A DNA stretch of 41,492 nt, taken from NCBI GenBank assembly GCA_024281095.1, contig JAMXLJ010000148.1:1-41492 (forward strand), written 5' to 3'. Position numbers and translations under genes: made by a program. Positions 1-10,800 of the stretch are shown piece by piece (positions within the stretch are counted from its first letter, which is position 1; every line of letters starts with the position of its first letter). Below the pieces are notes generated by a model. That model had not been told where the DNA came from and made no database searches. It saw nothing but the letters and a program-made list of their open reading frames with translations. Source of the stretch: Acidimicrobiia bacterium. GTDB taxonomy: Bacteria > Actinomycetota > Acidimicrobiia > IMCC26256 > JAMXLJ01.

Positions 1-635
1 TCACGCACGCACCGGTGCTCGACGAAGCGCAGCGGGCCGGGTTGTGCGAGACGTTCGACGACGACAGCAACTTCCGCAGCACGGTCGTGATGGCGCGTCA
101 CAACTTCGGTGAAGGGTCCTACCGGTATTTTCGATACCCGTTGCCCGATGCCGTTGCCGCACTGCGTCGCGACGCGTACGCACCGCTCGCCGGCCTGGCG
201 AACGAATGGGCCCGACGCCTGCGGCTCGAGACCCGCTACCCGAACACACTGGACGAGTTCCTCGACCGCTGTCACCACGCGGGCCAGAAGAAGCCCACAC
301 CCTTGGTGCTGCGCTACGAGGCCGGCGGCTGGAACGCGCTGCACCAGGACCTCTACGGCGACATCGTCTTTCCCTTGCAGATCACCGTCGCGTTGACCAC
401 GCCCGGCGTGGACTTCACCGGCGGCGAGAACCTCCTCGTGGAGCAGCGCCCGCGCGCGCAGTCACGGGGCACGTCGATCACGATTCCGGCGGGTCACGCG
501 CTCGTGTTCCCGACGCGCGAGCGCGCGGTGCGCGGCACCCGCGGATATCACCGCACCGTGATGCGTCACGGCGTGAGCACGCTGAAGTCCGGAACCCGCG
601 TGACGCTCGGCATCATCTTCCACGACGCCGCCTGA
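1..635 (+). CDS. 2OG-Fe(II) oxygenase, nucleic-acid oxygenase (Oxygenase-NA) type, 5'-truncated
   Basis: The frame is open from the left edge of the window, so the N-terminus (perhaps 20-40 residues) is missing; the GTG at 15 is probably internal. Visible landmarks are the iron ligands in NALHQDLYGD (H-x-D), a distal histidine in the GYHRTVMRHG region, the stretch FTGGENLLVEQRPR, and the C-terminal TLGIIFHDA. These match my recollection of the Pfam Oxygenase-NA family (PF09859), described as an oxygenase acting on damaged DNA. The expected chemistry is oxidation of a substrate with 2-oxoglutarate and O2 at a mononuclear Fe(II). The next gene is a DNA ligase, which fits a repair role, although an inverted repeat and a possible promoter lie between them. 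Family assignment is fairly sure; the substrate is not. Confidence 0.85.
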   Translation, partial: THAPVLDEAQRAGLCETFDDDSNFRSTVVMARHNFGEGSYRYFRYPLPDAVAALRRDAYAPLAGLANEWARRLRLETRYPNTLDEFLDRCHHAGQKKPTPLVLRYEAGGWNALHQDLYGDIVFPLQITVALTTPGVDFTGGENLLVEQRPRAQSRGTSITIPAGHALVFPTRERAVRGTRGYHRTVMRHGVSTLKSGTRVTLGIIFHDAA

Positions 636-646
636 CCCACGACGAC

Positions 647-685
647 TTGGGACGAATTCCCGGTCTAGCTTGAAAATCGTCCCAA
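647..685. repeat. Inverted repeat TTGGGACGA/TCGTCCCAA (element copy 1)
   Basis: Arms at 647-655 and 677-685 are perfect 9-bp complements separated by 21 bases. The right arm reads on as TCGTCCCAACTGAG. Related arms occur at 12399-12444, 35341-35385 and, as a single half-site, at 6201-6215. The element lies between the oxygenase and the ligase and brackets a possible -10 box. It could be an operator pair, a terminator without a U-tract, or a small dispersed repeat. Confidence 0.6.
665..670 (+). promoter_or_regulatory. Possible -10 box (TAGCTT) of the DNA ligase gene
   Basis: TAGCTT fits the actinobacterial TANNNT pattern and lies 33 bases before the GTG start of the ligase, inside the loop of the inverted repeat at 647-685. 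No convincing -35 box is visible. A ribosome-binding sequence (GAGGAAGGG, 688-696) follows. Confidence 0.35.
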
Positions 686-703
686 CTGAGGAAGGGTGGG
701 AGC

Positions 704-2206
704 GTGCTGCTGGCCGATCTCGTCGCCGTGTCCGATGCCGTCGCGTCGACGTCGTCACGCACCGCGAAGATCGCCGCGTTCGCAGAAGTGCTGCGCGACC
801 TGCAGCCCGAGGAGATCCCGGTCGCGGTGGCCTTCCTCACCGGTGCGCCGCGACAGGGCAAGGTCGGCATCGGTTGGGCCACCCTCGCCGGTATCGACAG
901 CACACCGGCCGCGGCGCCGTCGATCAGCGTGCTCGAGGTCGACGAGACGATTGACCGCGTCCTCGGCACCCGCGGCTCACGGTCGGCGGCCGCGCGCCGC
1001 GACCTCGTCGCGGGCCTGCTCGAGCGCGCGACCGCACGTGAGGCCGACTTCATCCGCCGGCTCTTCGTGGGCGAGCTTCGCCAGGGCGCGCTCGAAGGCG
1101 TGATGGGCGACGCGATCGCCAAGGCCGCGGGCGTGCCCGCCGTGCGTGTGCGTCGCGCCGCGATGCTCACCGGCGATCTCGGCGAGGCGGCCGGCCTCGC
1201 CCTCGGGCCCGGCGGAAGCGGCCTGGACGCGGTGCAGCTGCAGGTCCTGCGGCCCGTGCTGCCCATGCTCGCGGGAACGGCCGAGAGTGTCGCGGCCGCG
1301 CTCGAGCACACCGGCCGTTCCTCGGTCGAGTGGAAGCTGGACGGCGCACGGATCCAGGTCCACCGGGCCGGCGAGGACGTGCGCATCTTCACGCGGAACC
1401 TCAACGACATCACCGCACGCCTGCCGGACGTCGTCGAGCTCGTGCGCGCGATGCCGGTCGACGACCTCGTGCTCGACGGCGAGGCGATCGGCGTGGGCGA
1501 GGACGCGCGGCCCGACCGCTTCCAGGAGACGATGCGGCGGTTCAGCGCGGACACGATGCAGTACGAGCGCGCGCTGCGCGCCTCGTTCTTCGACGTCCTG
1601 CGCGTTGACGGCTCCGATCTGCTGGAAGCGCCGTTGCGCGACCGCCTCGAGGTCCTCGCGCGGGTGGCGGAAGGGCACTGCATCCCGTCCGTTGCCACCG
1701 ACGACCCCGACGTGGCCGCCGCAGTGCTCGAGGACGCGCTCGCAGCCGGCCACGAGGGCGTCATGGTGAAGTCGCTGGAGTCCGCCTACGACGCCGGCCG
1801 GCGCGGCGGCGCGTGGCGCAAGGTCAAGCCGGTGCGCACACTCGACCTCGTCGTCCTCGCGGTGGAATGGGGACACGGCCGCCGCCGAGGGTGGCTGTCG
1901 AACCTGCACCTCGGCGCGCGCGACGGCGGCGGCGGCTTCGTGATGGTGGGCAAGACTTTCAAAGGCCTCACGGACCAGCTCCTCACCTGGCAGACCGCGC
2001 GGCTGCAGGAGTTGGCGATCGGGCAGGAGGGTCACATCGTGCACGTGAAGCCGGAGCTCGTCGTCGAGATCGCGCTCGACGGCGTACAGGTGTCGCCGCG
2101 CTACCCCGGCGGCGTCGCCTTGCGATTCGCGCGGGTCCGCCGCTACCGGCCCGACCGCTCCCCCGCCGATGCCGACACCATCGAAACGGTGCAGGCGATG
2201 CTCTGA
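704..2206 (+). CDS. ligB: ATP-dependent DNA ligase, LigB type
   Basis: A 500-residue protein with an N-terminal DNA-binding domain (about 1-190), a nucleotidyltransferase core and a C-terminal OB fold. The active-site lysine is K211 in [13 protein letters not shown], the KxDG motif that takes the AMP. Later core motifs include LDGEAIG (about 260) and HEGVMVKS, plus [14 protein letters not shown] leading into the OB domain. Length and domain order match the actinobacterial LigB family (mycobacterial LigB is about 507 aa) rather than the NAD-dependent LigA. The GTG start at 704 is preceded by GAGGAAGGG, a good ribosome-binding site. The expected role is sealing nicks in double-stranded DNA as an accessory repair ligase. 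A strong hairpin begins at its stop codon. Confidence 0.93.
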   Translation: MLLADLVAVSDAVASTSSRTAKIAAFAEVLRDLQPEEIPVAVAFLTGAPRQGKVGIGWATLAGIDSTPAAAPSISVLEVDETIDRVLGTRGSRSAAARRDLVAGLLERATAREADFIRRLFVGELRQGALEGVMGDAIAKAAGVPAVRVRRAAMLTGDLGEAAGLALGPGGSGLDAVQLQVLRPVLPMLAGTAESVAAALEHTGRSSVEWKLDGARIQVHRAGEDVRIFTRNLNDITARLPDVVELVRAMPVDDLVLDGEAIGVGEDARPDRFQETMRRFSADTMQYERALRASFFDVLRVDGSDLLEAPLRDRLEVLARVAEGHCIPSVATDDPDVAAAVLEDALAAGHEGVMVKSLESAYDAGRRGGAWRKVKPVRTLDLVVLAVEWGHGRRRGWLSNLHLGARDGGGGFVMVGKTFKGLTDQLLTWQTARLQELAIGQEGHIVHVKPELVVEIALDGVQVSPRYPGGVALRFARVRRYRPDRSPADADTIETVQAML

Positions 2207-2244
2207 CCGCTTCGGCGGCGCCCGGTTGGTGGGAAAGCGGTCAG
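2203..2244 (+). terminator. Hairpin overlapping the ligase stop codon
   Basis: CTGACCGCTT (2203-2212) and AAGCGGTCAG (2235-2244) are perfect 10-bp complements with a 22-nt loop; the left arm contains the TGA stop of the ligase gene. There is no U-tract, which is usual in high-GC actinobacteria. The probable function is transcription termination or 3'-end stabilisation. Confidence 0.55.
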
Positions 2245-2299
2245 CCCCGGGCAGACTCCCTCGGCGCATCGGGGCGTGGGACACGGACGAGGGAGCGAG

Positions 2300-3892
2300 A
2301 TGAGCGACGAGCGGATCCACGCGCGGCGATGGTGGACCCTCTCGGTGCTGTGCCTCAGCCTGCTGCTGATCATCGCCGGGAACTCGTCGCTCAACGTGAC
2401 CTTGCCCGACATTCAACGGTCGCTCGGTTCCAGCCCGAGCGGCTTGGAATGGATCGTCGACGCCTACAGCCTGGTGTTCGCGAGCCTGCTGCTCCCTGCC
2501 GGCGCGCTCGCCGACCGCTTCGGACGCAAGACCGCGCTGCAGTTCGGCCTCGTGCTGTTCGCCTCGTGCGCCTTGGTTGCGACGTTCGGCACCGAGACGT
2601 GGCACCTGATCCTGCTGCGGGCGCTCATGGGCGTGGGCGCGGCGTTCATCATGCCGGGCACTCTGTCGATTCTCGCCAACGTCTTCCACGACCCCGTCGA
2701 GCGCCGCCGCGCCATCAGCATCTGGGCCGGGTTCGCGGGCATGGGCGGCGCCCTCGGAACCGTCGTGTCCGGCTTTCTGCTCGAGTACTTCTTCTGGGGC
2801 TCGACCTTCCTCGTCAACGTGCCCATCGCGCTCCTCGCGCTCGTGGCCGGCTTCTGGCTCGTGCCGAACTCGTCGGACCCGACCGAGGCCCAGATCGACC
2901 CGCCGGGCGTCGTGCTCGTCGTCGCCGGGTTGACCGTGCTGCTCTACGGGATCATCGAGGCGCCGACCCACGGCTGGCTGCAACCGGCGACGATCATCGC
3001 CATGCTCACCGGCCTCGCCATCCTCGCGGTGTTCGTCGCGTGGGAGCTGCGTGCCCGTCATCCCATGCTCGACGTCCGCCTCTTCCGCGTGCGGCCGTTC
3101 GCGATCGGCTCGTCGACCATCACCCTGCAGTACTTCGCGATGTTCGGCCTGTACTTCGCGCTCGCCCAGTATCTCCAGCTCGCGCACGGCTATTCGACGC
3201 TGCAGACCGCGCTGATCGGCCTGCCGATCGGTGTGTTCGCGATGATCGGCGCGCCCGTGAGCGCCGGGATGGTGGGCCGCTTCGGGCCCCGGCGCGTGGT
3301 GGGCACCGGCCTGCTCGTCTCCGGCACGGGGCTGTTCCTGCTCGGTTGGGTGACGGCGGAGACCTCGGTGCTCTACATCCTGGTGGGGTTCGCGCTCGTC
3401 GGCCTGGGCAACGGCCAGACCACCGCGCCGTCGACTGCCCTGATCATGGGCTCGGTGCCGCGCGCCAAGTCCGGTGTCGGCTCCGCGGTGAACGACCTCT
3501 CACGGGAGCTCGGCGGTGCCCTCGGAATAGCCGTGCTCGGTTCGGTGATGGCGTCGGTCTATCGCAGCCGCATCGCGGGCAAGCTCGCCGGCCTCCCGGC
3601 GTCGGTGCGCCAATCCGCCCGTTCCTCGGTGGCCGGCGCGTTCAACGCGGCCCGCGGGCTCGACGCGGCGAGCGCGCACCGGGTCGTCCACGAGGCCCAG
3701 CAGACGTTCGCCCACGCGTTCGGCGTCGCCATGCTGCTGGGGACGGGCGTGATCCTCTTGAACTCGCTGTTCGTCTGGACGTTCCAGCACCGCGGTGTGG
3801 TGCACGCGACGCCCGGAGCCCCGCCGGAGGCGGCCGAGAGCGACGCGGCCGAGCTCGAGGCCATCGACATCGCGCTCACCGAAGCGGAATAG
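2300..3892 (+). CDS. MFS drug-efflux-type transporter, DHA2 (14-TMS) family
   Basis: A 530-residue inner-membrane protein with about 14 hydrophobic helices. The motif-A loop [14 protein letters not shown] is present after the second helix, and the N-terminal segment [34 protein letters not shown] is typical of EmrB/QacA-type proton-driven exporters. The central pair of extra helices around residues 200-250 supports the 14-helix class. ATG 2300 is chosen because GAGGGAG lies just upstream; an earlier in-frame ATG at 2276 has no such site. A hydrophilic, acidic tail ([17 protein letters not shown]) closes the protein. The substrate cannot be read from sequence; export of lipophilic compounds or a metabolite is possible. 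No TetR-type regulator sits next to it. Confidence 0.88.
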   Translation: MSDERIHARRWWTLSVLCLSLLLIIAGNSSLNVTLPDIQRSLGSSPSGLEWIVDAYSLVFASLLLPAGALADRFGRKTALQFGLVLFASCALVATFGTETWHLILLRALMGVGAAFIMPGTLSILANVFHDPVERRRAISIWAGFAGMGGALGTVVSGFLLEYFFWGSTFLVNVPIALLALVAGFWLVPNSSDPTEAQIDPPGVVLVVAGLTVLLYGIIEAPTHGWLQPATIIAMLTGLAILAVFVAWELRARHPMLDVRLFRVRPFAIGSSTITLQYFAMFGLYFALAQYLQLAHGYSTLQTALIGLPIGVFAMIGAPVSAGMVGRFGPRRVVGTGLLVSGTGLFLLGWVTAETSVLYILVGFALVGLGNGQTTAPSTALIMGSVPRAKSGVGSAVNDLSRELGGALGIAVLGSVMASVYRSRIAGKLAGLPASVRQSARSSVAGAFNAARGLDAASAHRVVHEAQQTFAHAFGVAMLLGTGVILLNSLFVWTFQHRGVVHATPGAPPEAAESDAAELEAIDIALTEAE

Positions 3893-3900
3893 CGGAGGGC

Positions 3901-3928
3901 CGGGACGCGCCCGGGTGTCCCGTACAAT
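3901..3928 (+). promoter_or_regulatory. Promoter of typA with a palindrome abutting the -10 box
   Basis: TACAAT at 3923-3928 is the best -10 box in the window and lies 29 bases before the typA ATG. Directly upstream, CGGGAC (3901-3906) and GTCCCG (3917-3922) form a 6-bp dyad occupying the spacer. The dyad may be an operator, or the end of the MFS transcript. Confidence 0.55.
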
Positions 3929-3957
3929 GGAGCTCCCCCTTTCGGAAAGGCCCTCCC

Positions 3958-5778
<1,821 letters not shown>

Positions 5779-5864
5779 CGCGCGCAGGGAGCGGCGGGTC
5801 GGTGGTAGCGCCGGGGAACCCGGGCGGGTTTCGCGTCGAGCTTCTTCGCTCCTGGGCGCGGGCG

Positions 5865-5870
5865 TAGCCT
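5865..5870 (+). promoter_or_regulatory. -10 box TAGCCT of a probable leaderless gene
   Basis: TAGCCT ends 7 bases before the GTG at 5878, the spacing expected if transcription begins at the start codon itself. No ribosome-binding site is visible, which fits leaderless translation. Confidence 0.5.
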
Positions 5871-5877
5871 GGTAGGC

Positions 5878-6195
5878 GTGGAGCACGAGGATCGCCCGCT
5901 CGGGCCGTTGGCGGCTGAGAGCGTCGAGGGTGTGGCGCAGGCGGACCCTGGGGCGGCGCACTTCGACCGGCCGGTTGACCGATTTCGGCGGAGTGCTGTC
6001 GGGTCGGTGCTCGCCGCGGGGATGTTCGGGCTCGCCGACGTGCTCGAAGGACGCGAGAAGCGCGAGCAGCCGGCGATCGTCACCGAGGCGCCCACCAGGC
6101 CCGACGACGGGCCGATCCGGCTCCTGCTCGACCCGGAGCACCCCGATCGGTCGGTCGTGATCGTGCGGCGGCACCTCCGCGAAGAGGGCCGCTGA
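5878..6195 (+). CDS. Small conserved-looking protein of unknown function
   Basis: A 105-residue protein that I do not recognise by name. The N-terminal half is acidic and soluble (EHEDRPLGPLAAESVEG), followed by a short weakly hydrophobic stretch (AVGSVLAAGMFGLADVLEG, about residues 40-58). A C-terminal segment rich in Asp, Pro and Arg (LLLDPEHPDRSVVIVRRHL) could form a small beta hairpin. The -10 box 7 bases upstream and the short spacing from typA support it as a real gene. It stands alone between typA and the lipoprotein gene, with no operon partner. A peripheral membrane or scaffold role is only a guess. Confidence 0.6.
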   Translation: MEHEDRPLGPLAAESVEGVAQADPGAAHFDRPVDRFRRSAVGSVLAAGMFGLADVLEGREKREQPAIVTEAPTRPDDGPIRLLLDPEHPDRSVVIVRRHLREEGR

Positions 6196-6200
6196 ACGGA

Positions 6201-6215
6201 GTTGTCCCAACCGAG
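6201..6215. repeat. Single half-site of the GGGAC element
   Basis: GTTGTCCCAACCGAG matches the right arms of the inverted-repeat elements (TCGTCCCRACTGAG) at 11 or more positions. It lies 6 bases after a stop codon and about 23 bases before a possible -10 box. No left arm is present because the preceding sequence is coding. Confidence 0.35.
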
Positions 6216-6237
6216 CTCGTGCGAGGGGCAACCGCGG

Positions 6238-6243
6238 TAGGTT
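6238..6243 (+). promoter_or_regulatory. Possible -10 box (TAGGTT) of the lipoprotein gene
   Basis: TAGGTT fits TANNNT and lies 34 bases before the ATG at 6278, giving a short leader with GGGGGCAGGGGG near the start as a weak ribosome-binding region. No -35 box is evident. Confidence 0.35.
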
Positions 6244-6277
6244 CGGCGGCCACGGTGCCGGGGGCAGGGGGCGACTC

Positions 6278-7837
6278 ATGACGGGACGGGCCCGGAGCGG
6301 TCGCATCGGCGCGCTCGTCGCGGTGGTCACGACGGTGCTGCTCGCCGGCGGATGCACCTGGGTCTCCGTCGCGAGCCACACGCCCGACGGCTCGGACGGC
6401 AACCGCGCGAGCGGCCACGCCGTCCTCGACAGTGCGGGCAACTACCTGACGTTCCAGTCCGATGCGTCGAACCTGGTCGACGGCGACACCAACGGCGTCA
6501 CCGACGTGTTCAAAGCCGACAACGTCGGCGGCCATGTGGAACGTCCGAGTGTCGCGAGCGACGGGACGGAAGGGAACGGACCGAGCCGCAACCCCGACAT
6601 CGACTGCTGCGGCGGCCTCATCGTGTTCGAGTCGGACGCGAGCAACCTGGTGCCCGGCGACACCAACGGCACTACCGACGTGTTCGTGCACAACCAGACG
6701 ACGAAGGTGACGACGCTCGTCAGCGTGGCCGCCAACGGAGGGCCGGCCAACGGTCCGAGCACCCATCCGGTGATCAGCGCGGACGGCAAATGGATCGCGT
6801 TCGAGTCGACCGCGACCAACATCGTGTCGGGCGTGTCCGGTCATCAGGTGTACGTGCGGCCGTGGCAGGCGGGCGGGCCGACACAGCTCGTGAGCCGGGC
6901 GAGCTGCGTCAGCGGGGTGCAGACGGCGGGAAACGGCGACAGCACGCGGCCGCACATCGACACATTCGGTCAGACGGTGGCGTTCACCTCGACGGCTACC
7001 AACTTCGCCGTCGACCCCGGGAATGCGTCGCCGAACGCCTACGCCGCCCTCACGAACGGCTGTGACGCGTCGACGGTCCCGTCGTTGGTCGGCTACGACA
7101 CCGCGGGCCACATTCCGCAGCACGGGTCGATCGCGACGTCGATCGACGGCAACGGTCGTCACGTCGCGTTCGACGCGTACTCGGCGTCGTGTCCGGGGTC
7201 GTGCACGGTGGCCGGTGTGTACGTACGCGACCGCACCGGTTCCACGTCTGTAGCGATAGCGCCCGGTGACCCGCTGGCCGCGGGTGGGTCGCTGGAAGTC
7301 GGCGGGAACATGATCGCGATCCAGGCGACGGGTCCGGGGGGCGTGTCCCCGGTCGCCGAGGTCATCACCATGTCGACGGGAGCAGCCCGGGTGATCAGTA
7401 CCGACCCGGCCGGGCACGCGCGCGCGATCCAGCCCGTCACCGATCCGGCATCGGACGGGCCGACGATCGCGTACTTCGGCGGCTACTTCGTCTATGCGGC
7501 ACCGGGCGCGGGCAACGTCGCCCAGGCGTTCGCCCAGACCACACAGCCGGTGCCCGTGGTCTCGGCGGTCAAGCCGTCGAGCATCGCCCGCGGAGCGAGC
7601 AACCTGGTGCTCACGATCAACGGCAGCTTCTTCGCCGCGGGGTCGGTGGTGACACCCCCGACGGGCGTCACGGTCGACACCACCACGTTCGTCGACCCGA
7701 ACACTTTGCAGGTCACCGTGCACGTCGCTCCGGGCGCACCGACTGGCCCCGGCGGCGTGACCGTCGCCGTGCCGGGAGGTCTCGGCCTCGACTACGGCAG
7801 CCTCGGCTCCTGCTCGGGATGCTTGACCGTCAACTGA
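6278..7837 (+). CDS. Beta-propeller lipoprotein with C-terminal IPT/TIG-like domain
   Basis: A 519-residue exported protein. The N-terminus has basic residues, a hydrophobic core (GALVAVVTTVLLAGG) and a lipobox ending at C26, so it should be anchored to the outer face of the membrane. The body holds repeated blades of the TolB/PD40 type: ASGHAVLDSAGNYLTFQSDASNLV, RNPDIDCCGGLIVFESDASNLV and HPVISADGKWIAFESTATNIV. Between blades are acidic loops (DGDTNGVTDVF, PGDTNGTTDVF) that resemble calcium-binding loops. The last 90 residues (PVVSAVKPSSIARGASNLVLTINGSFF...) look like an IPT/TIG immunoglobulin-like domain. It may be a surface binding or scaffolding protein. It precedes the AftD-like gene by 61 bases, but that gene has its own -10 box. 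Confidence 0.75.
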   Translation: MTGRARSGRIGALVAVVTTVLLAGGCTWVSVASHTPDGSDGNRASGHAVLDSAGNYLTFQSDASNLVDGDTNGVTDVFKADNVGGHVERPSVASDGTEGNGPSRNPDIDCCGGLIVFESDASNLVPGDTNGTTDVFVHNQTTKVTTLVSVAANGGPANGPSTHPVISADGKWIAFESTATNIVSGVSGHQVYVRPWQAGGPTQLVSRASCVSGVQTAGNGDSTRPHIDTFGQTVAFTSTATNFAVDPGNASPNAYAALTNGCDASTVPSLVGYDTAGHIPQHGSIATSIDGNGRHVAFDAYSASCPGSCTVAGVYVRDRTGSTSVAIAPGDPLAAGGSLEVGGNMIAIQATGPGGVSPVAEVITMSTGAARVISTDPAGHARAIQPVTDPASDGPTIAYFGGYFVYAAPGAGNVAQAFAQTTQPVPVVSAVKPSSIARGASNLVLTINGSFFAAGSVVTPPTGVTVDTTTFVDPNTLQVTVHVAPGAPTGPGGVTVAVPGGLGLDYGSLGSCSGCLTVN

Positions 7838-7883
7838 CGCGAAAGACCGTCGCAGCGCACCCGGAGCGACCGAGGTCCTGACC

Positions 7884-7889
7884 TAGCAT
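7884..7889 (+). promoter_or_regulatory. -10 box TAGCAT of the first AftD-like gene
   Basis: TAGCAT ends 9 bases before ATG 7899. The same hexamer precedes the convergent paralogue on the minus strand at a similar distance (10 bases), suggesting matched promoters with very short leaders. Confidence 0.5.
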
Positions 7890-7898
7890 CGCCCGACG

Positions 7899-10800
7899 AT
7901 GACGACCACGGTTGCCAAGCCGGTCGCCCGCCCGCTGTCCGGCGCAGCGGGCTTCCCCACCACCCGCCGGCTGCGCGCCGCCGGGTACGCGCTGCTGGCG
8001 CTGATCACGTACGTGCCGCTGTTGCGCACCGCGCCGGGCAAGGTCTCCGCGGACACGAAGACCTACCTCTACCTCGACCCGAGCCGGCTGCTCGCCCGCG
8101 CGTCGTCGATGTGGGACCCGAACATCGGTTTCGGCACGGTCACGCACCAGAACATCGGATACCTCTTCCCGATGGGCCCCTACTACTGGCTGATGCACGC
8201 GCTCGGCGCGCCGGCGTGGGTCTCGCAACGTCTGTGGCTCGGCAGCATCTTGTTCCTCGCCGGTGTCGGGATGCTGTATCTGATGCGCACGCTGCACGTG
8301 CGCGGGCCCGGTGTGGTCTGCGCCGCGCTCGTGTTCATGTTCACGCCGTACCTCCTGGATTTCGCGTCGCGGCTCTCCGTCATCCTGCTGCCCTGGGCGG
8401 GGCTGCCGTGGATGCTCGCGCTCGTCATCAAGGCGCTGCGCGACGAACGCAGCTGGCGGTACGCGGCCGCGTTCGCGATCGTCGTGCAGGTCGTCGGCAG
8501 CGTCAACGCGACGGCACTGGTGTTCGCCGGGATCGCGCCGGTGCTCTGGATCATCTACGCCGTCACCGTCGCGCGCGAGGCCACCTGGAGCCGGGCCCTG
8601 AAGGTCGCCGGCAAGGTGGGGCTCCTGACAGTGCTCGCGTCGCTCTGGTGGATCGCCGGGCTCTCGGTTCAGAGCGGCTACGGCCTCGACATCTTGAAGT
8701 TCACCGAGACGGTGCAAACGGTGTCGCTCGCGTCGTCCGCGAGCGAGGTGATGCGCGGCCTCGGGTACTGGTTCTTCTACGGGATCGACAAGCTCGGCCC
8801 GTGGACCCTTGCGAGCATCCCCTACACCCAACATCCGTGGTTGATCGCGATCAGCTTCGGGATACCGATCCTGGCCATGGTGTCGGCGGCAGTGATCCGC
8901 TGGCGCCACCGTGTGTTCTTCATTCTCGTGATGCTGGTCGGGGTCGCGGTCGCGGTCGGCGCATTTCCGTACGAGCAACCATCGGTGCTCGGCCGCACGT
9001 TCAAGTCGTTCGCGCACTCCTCCAACTTCGGCCTCGCGCTGCGCAGCACGAGTCGCGCGGTACCGCTCATCGCGCTCGGCGTCGCAGTGCTCGTCGGCGT
9101 TGGGGTCAACGCCGTGTTCGACGCACTGTCGGCTCGTGGGCTCACGCTCCAAGGTTCCGCCGTCGTCGCGCTCGTCGGCATGCTCGCGTTGCTGAACATC
9201 TGGCCGTTGTGGCGCGGCACGGTCTACGGCGGAAACCTCCTGCGCGACGAGAACGTTCCTGCCTACTGGACGCAGGCCGCCGCCGCGCTGGACCGCCGGC
9301 CGCACGACACGCGCGTGCTCGAGATTCCCGGCGCCGACTTCGCCGCGTACCGCTGGGGCCAGACGGTCGACCCGATCACTCCAGGCCTCATGGACCGTCC
9401 GTACGTCGCGCGTGAGCTCGTCCCGTGGGGATCCGCTGCGTCGGCGAACCTGCTGAACGCGCTCGACCGGCGCATGCAGGAAGGCGTGCTCGACCCGGCC
9501 GCGATCGCGCCGGTCGCGCGGCTGATGAGCGCGGGCGACGTCCTCTACCGGGCCGACCTGGAGACGGACCGTTTCGACCTCGTGCGCGCGCGGCCGTTGT
9601 GGCTGCTGCTCACGAAGCCCGTGCCTCCGGGTCTCGATGCGCCCACCGGGTACGGCAACGGCCTCGGACGACCGCTCACGTTCAAGCAGATCGACCCGAT
9701 CGCGCTCGCGCTCCCGGCCGGCATGGGCGACCCGCCGCCGGTCTCGGTGTTTCCCGTTCCGGACGCGCAGCCCATCGTGCACGCCCGCGCCGCGTCGGCA
9801 CCGCTCGTCATGTCGGGCGACGGAGAGGGAGTCGTGGATGTCGCGAGCGGGGGCGCGCTCGGCAACTCCGTGATCCTGTACTCCGGCTCGTACGCCGGCG
9901 ACCCGAAGGCCTTGAAGGCCCAGGTCGACCAGCCCGGCGCACTGCTCGTCGTCACCGACTCGAACCGCAAGCGCGGCGAGCGATGGAGCGGCGTGAAATG
10001 GAACATGGGGGCCACCGAGCGGGCCGACGAGACGCCGCTGACGACCGACGAGAAGGACAACCGCCTCGTCGTGTTCCCCGCCGCCGGCACGGACGCCTAT
10101 ACGGTGATCCAGACGCCCGGCGTGCACGTGTCGACGTCGTCGTACGGCAACCCCGACACGTATGAGCCCGAGATGCGGGGCGACCACGCGCTCGACGGCG
10201 ATCCCAACACGATGTGGCTCACCGGCGAACGCAACCGTGTCATCGGTGAGCGGATCCGCATCGATCTCGATACACCGGTCACCACCGACCACGTCAACCT
10301 GGTGCAACCACTCGTCGGCGTCATGAACCGCTACATCACGAAGATGACGGTGACCTTCGACGGCGGCAACGCGCGCACCATTGGTCTTGGACGGTCGTCG
10401 CGCGCCGCGGCCGGACAGACCGTGACGTTCCCCAAGCGCACCTTCCACCGGATCGAATTCACGATCGCCGGCACGAACGTCGGGAACAAGGTCTACGCCC
10501 CGTACGACAACGGTGTCGGCCTGGCCGAGATCCGCCTACGCGACGACCACCCGGGCGCACAGGACGTGCGCTCCGACGAGATCGTGCGCATGCCGACCGA
10601 CCTCGTGAGCGCGGCCGGCGCTTCCGCCGCGGGTCACCCGTTGGTCTTCTCCATGAGCCGATCGCGCACTGTTGTGGTGCGCTCCGCCGACGAGCCCACC
10701 GTCGTGCGGGAATTCTCCGTTCCCGACGCTCGCGCCTTCGGTGTGCGCGGCACTGCCCGCATGAACGCCACCGTGCCCGGTGCGCTCATGGACTCGCTGC

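Noticed and set aside
641-690. LexA/SOS box before the DNA ligase
   Set aside because: The inverted repeat TTGGGACGA/TCGTCCCAA does not fit the actinobacterial SOS pattern TCGAAC-N4-GTTCGA, and the same element occurs beside genes unrelated to repair.
977-3187. Long minus-strand open frame across the ligase and MFS genes
   Set aside because: It has arginine- and glutamate-rich low-complexity composition and no motif, opposite two well-supported genes.
1813-3957. Upstream extension of typA through the ligase and MFS region
   Set aside because: The frame is open by composition only; the conserved TypA N-terminus begins at ATG 3958, with a -10 box at 3923.
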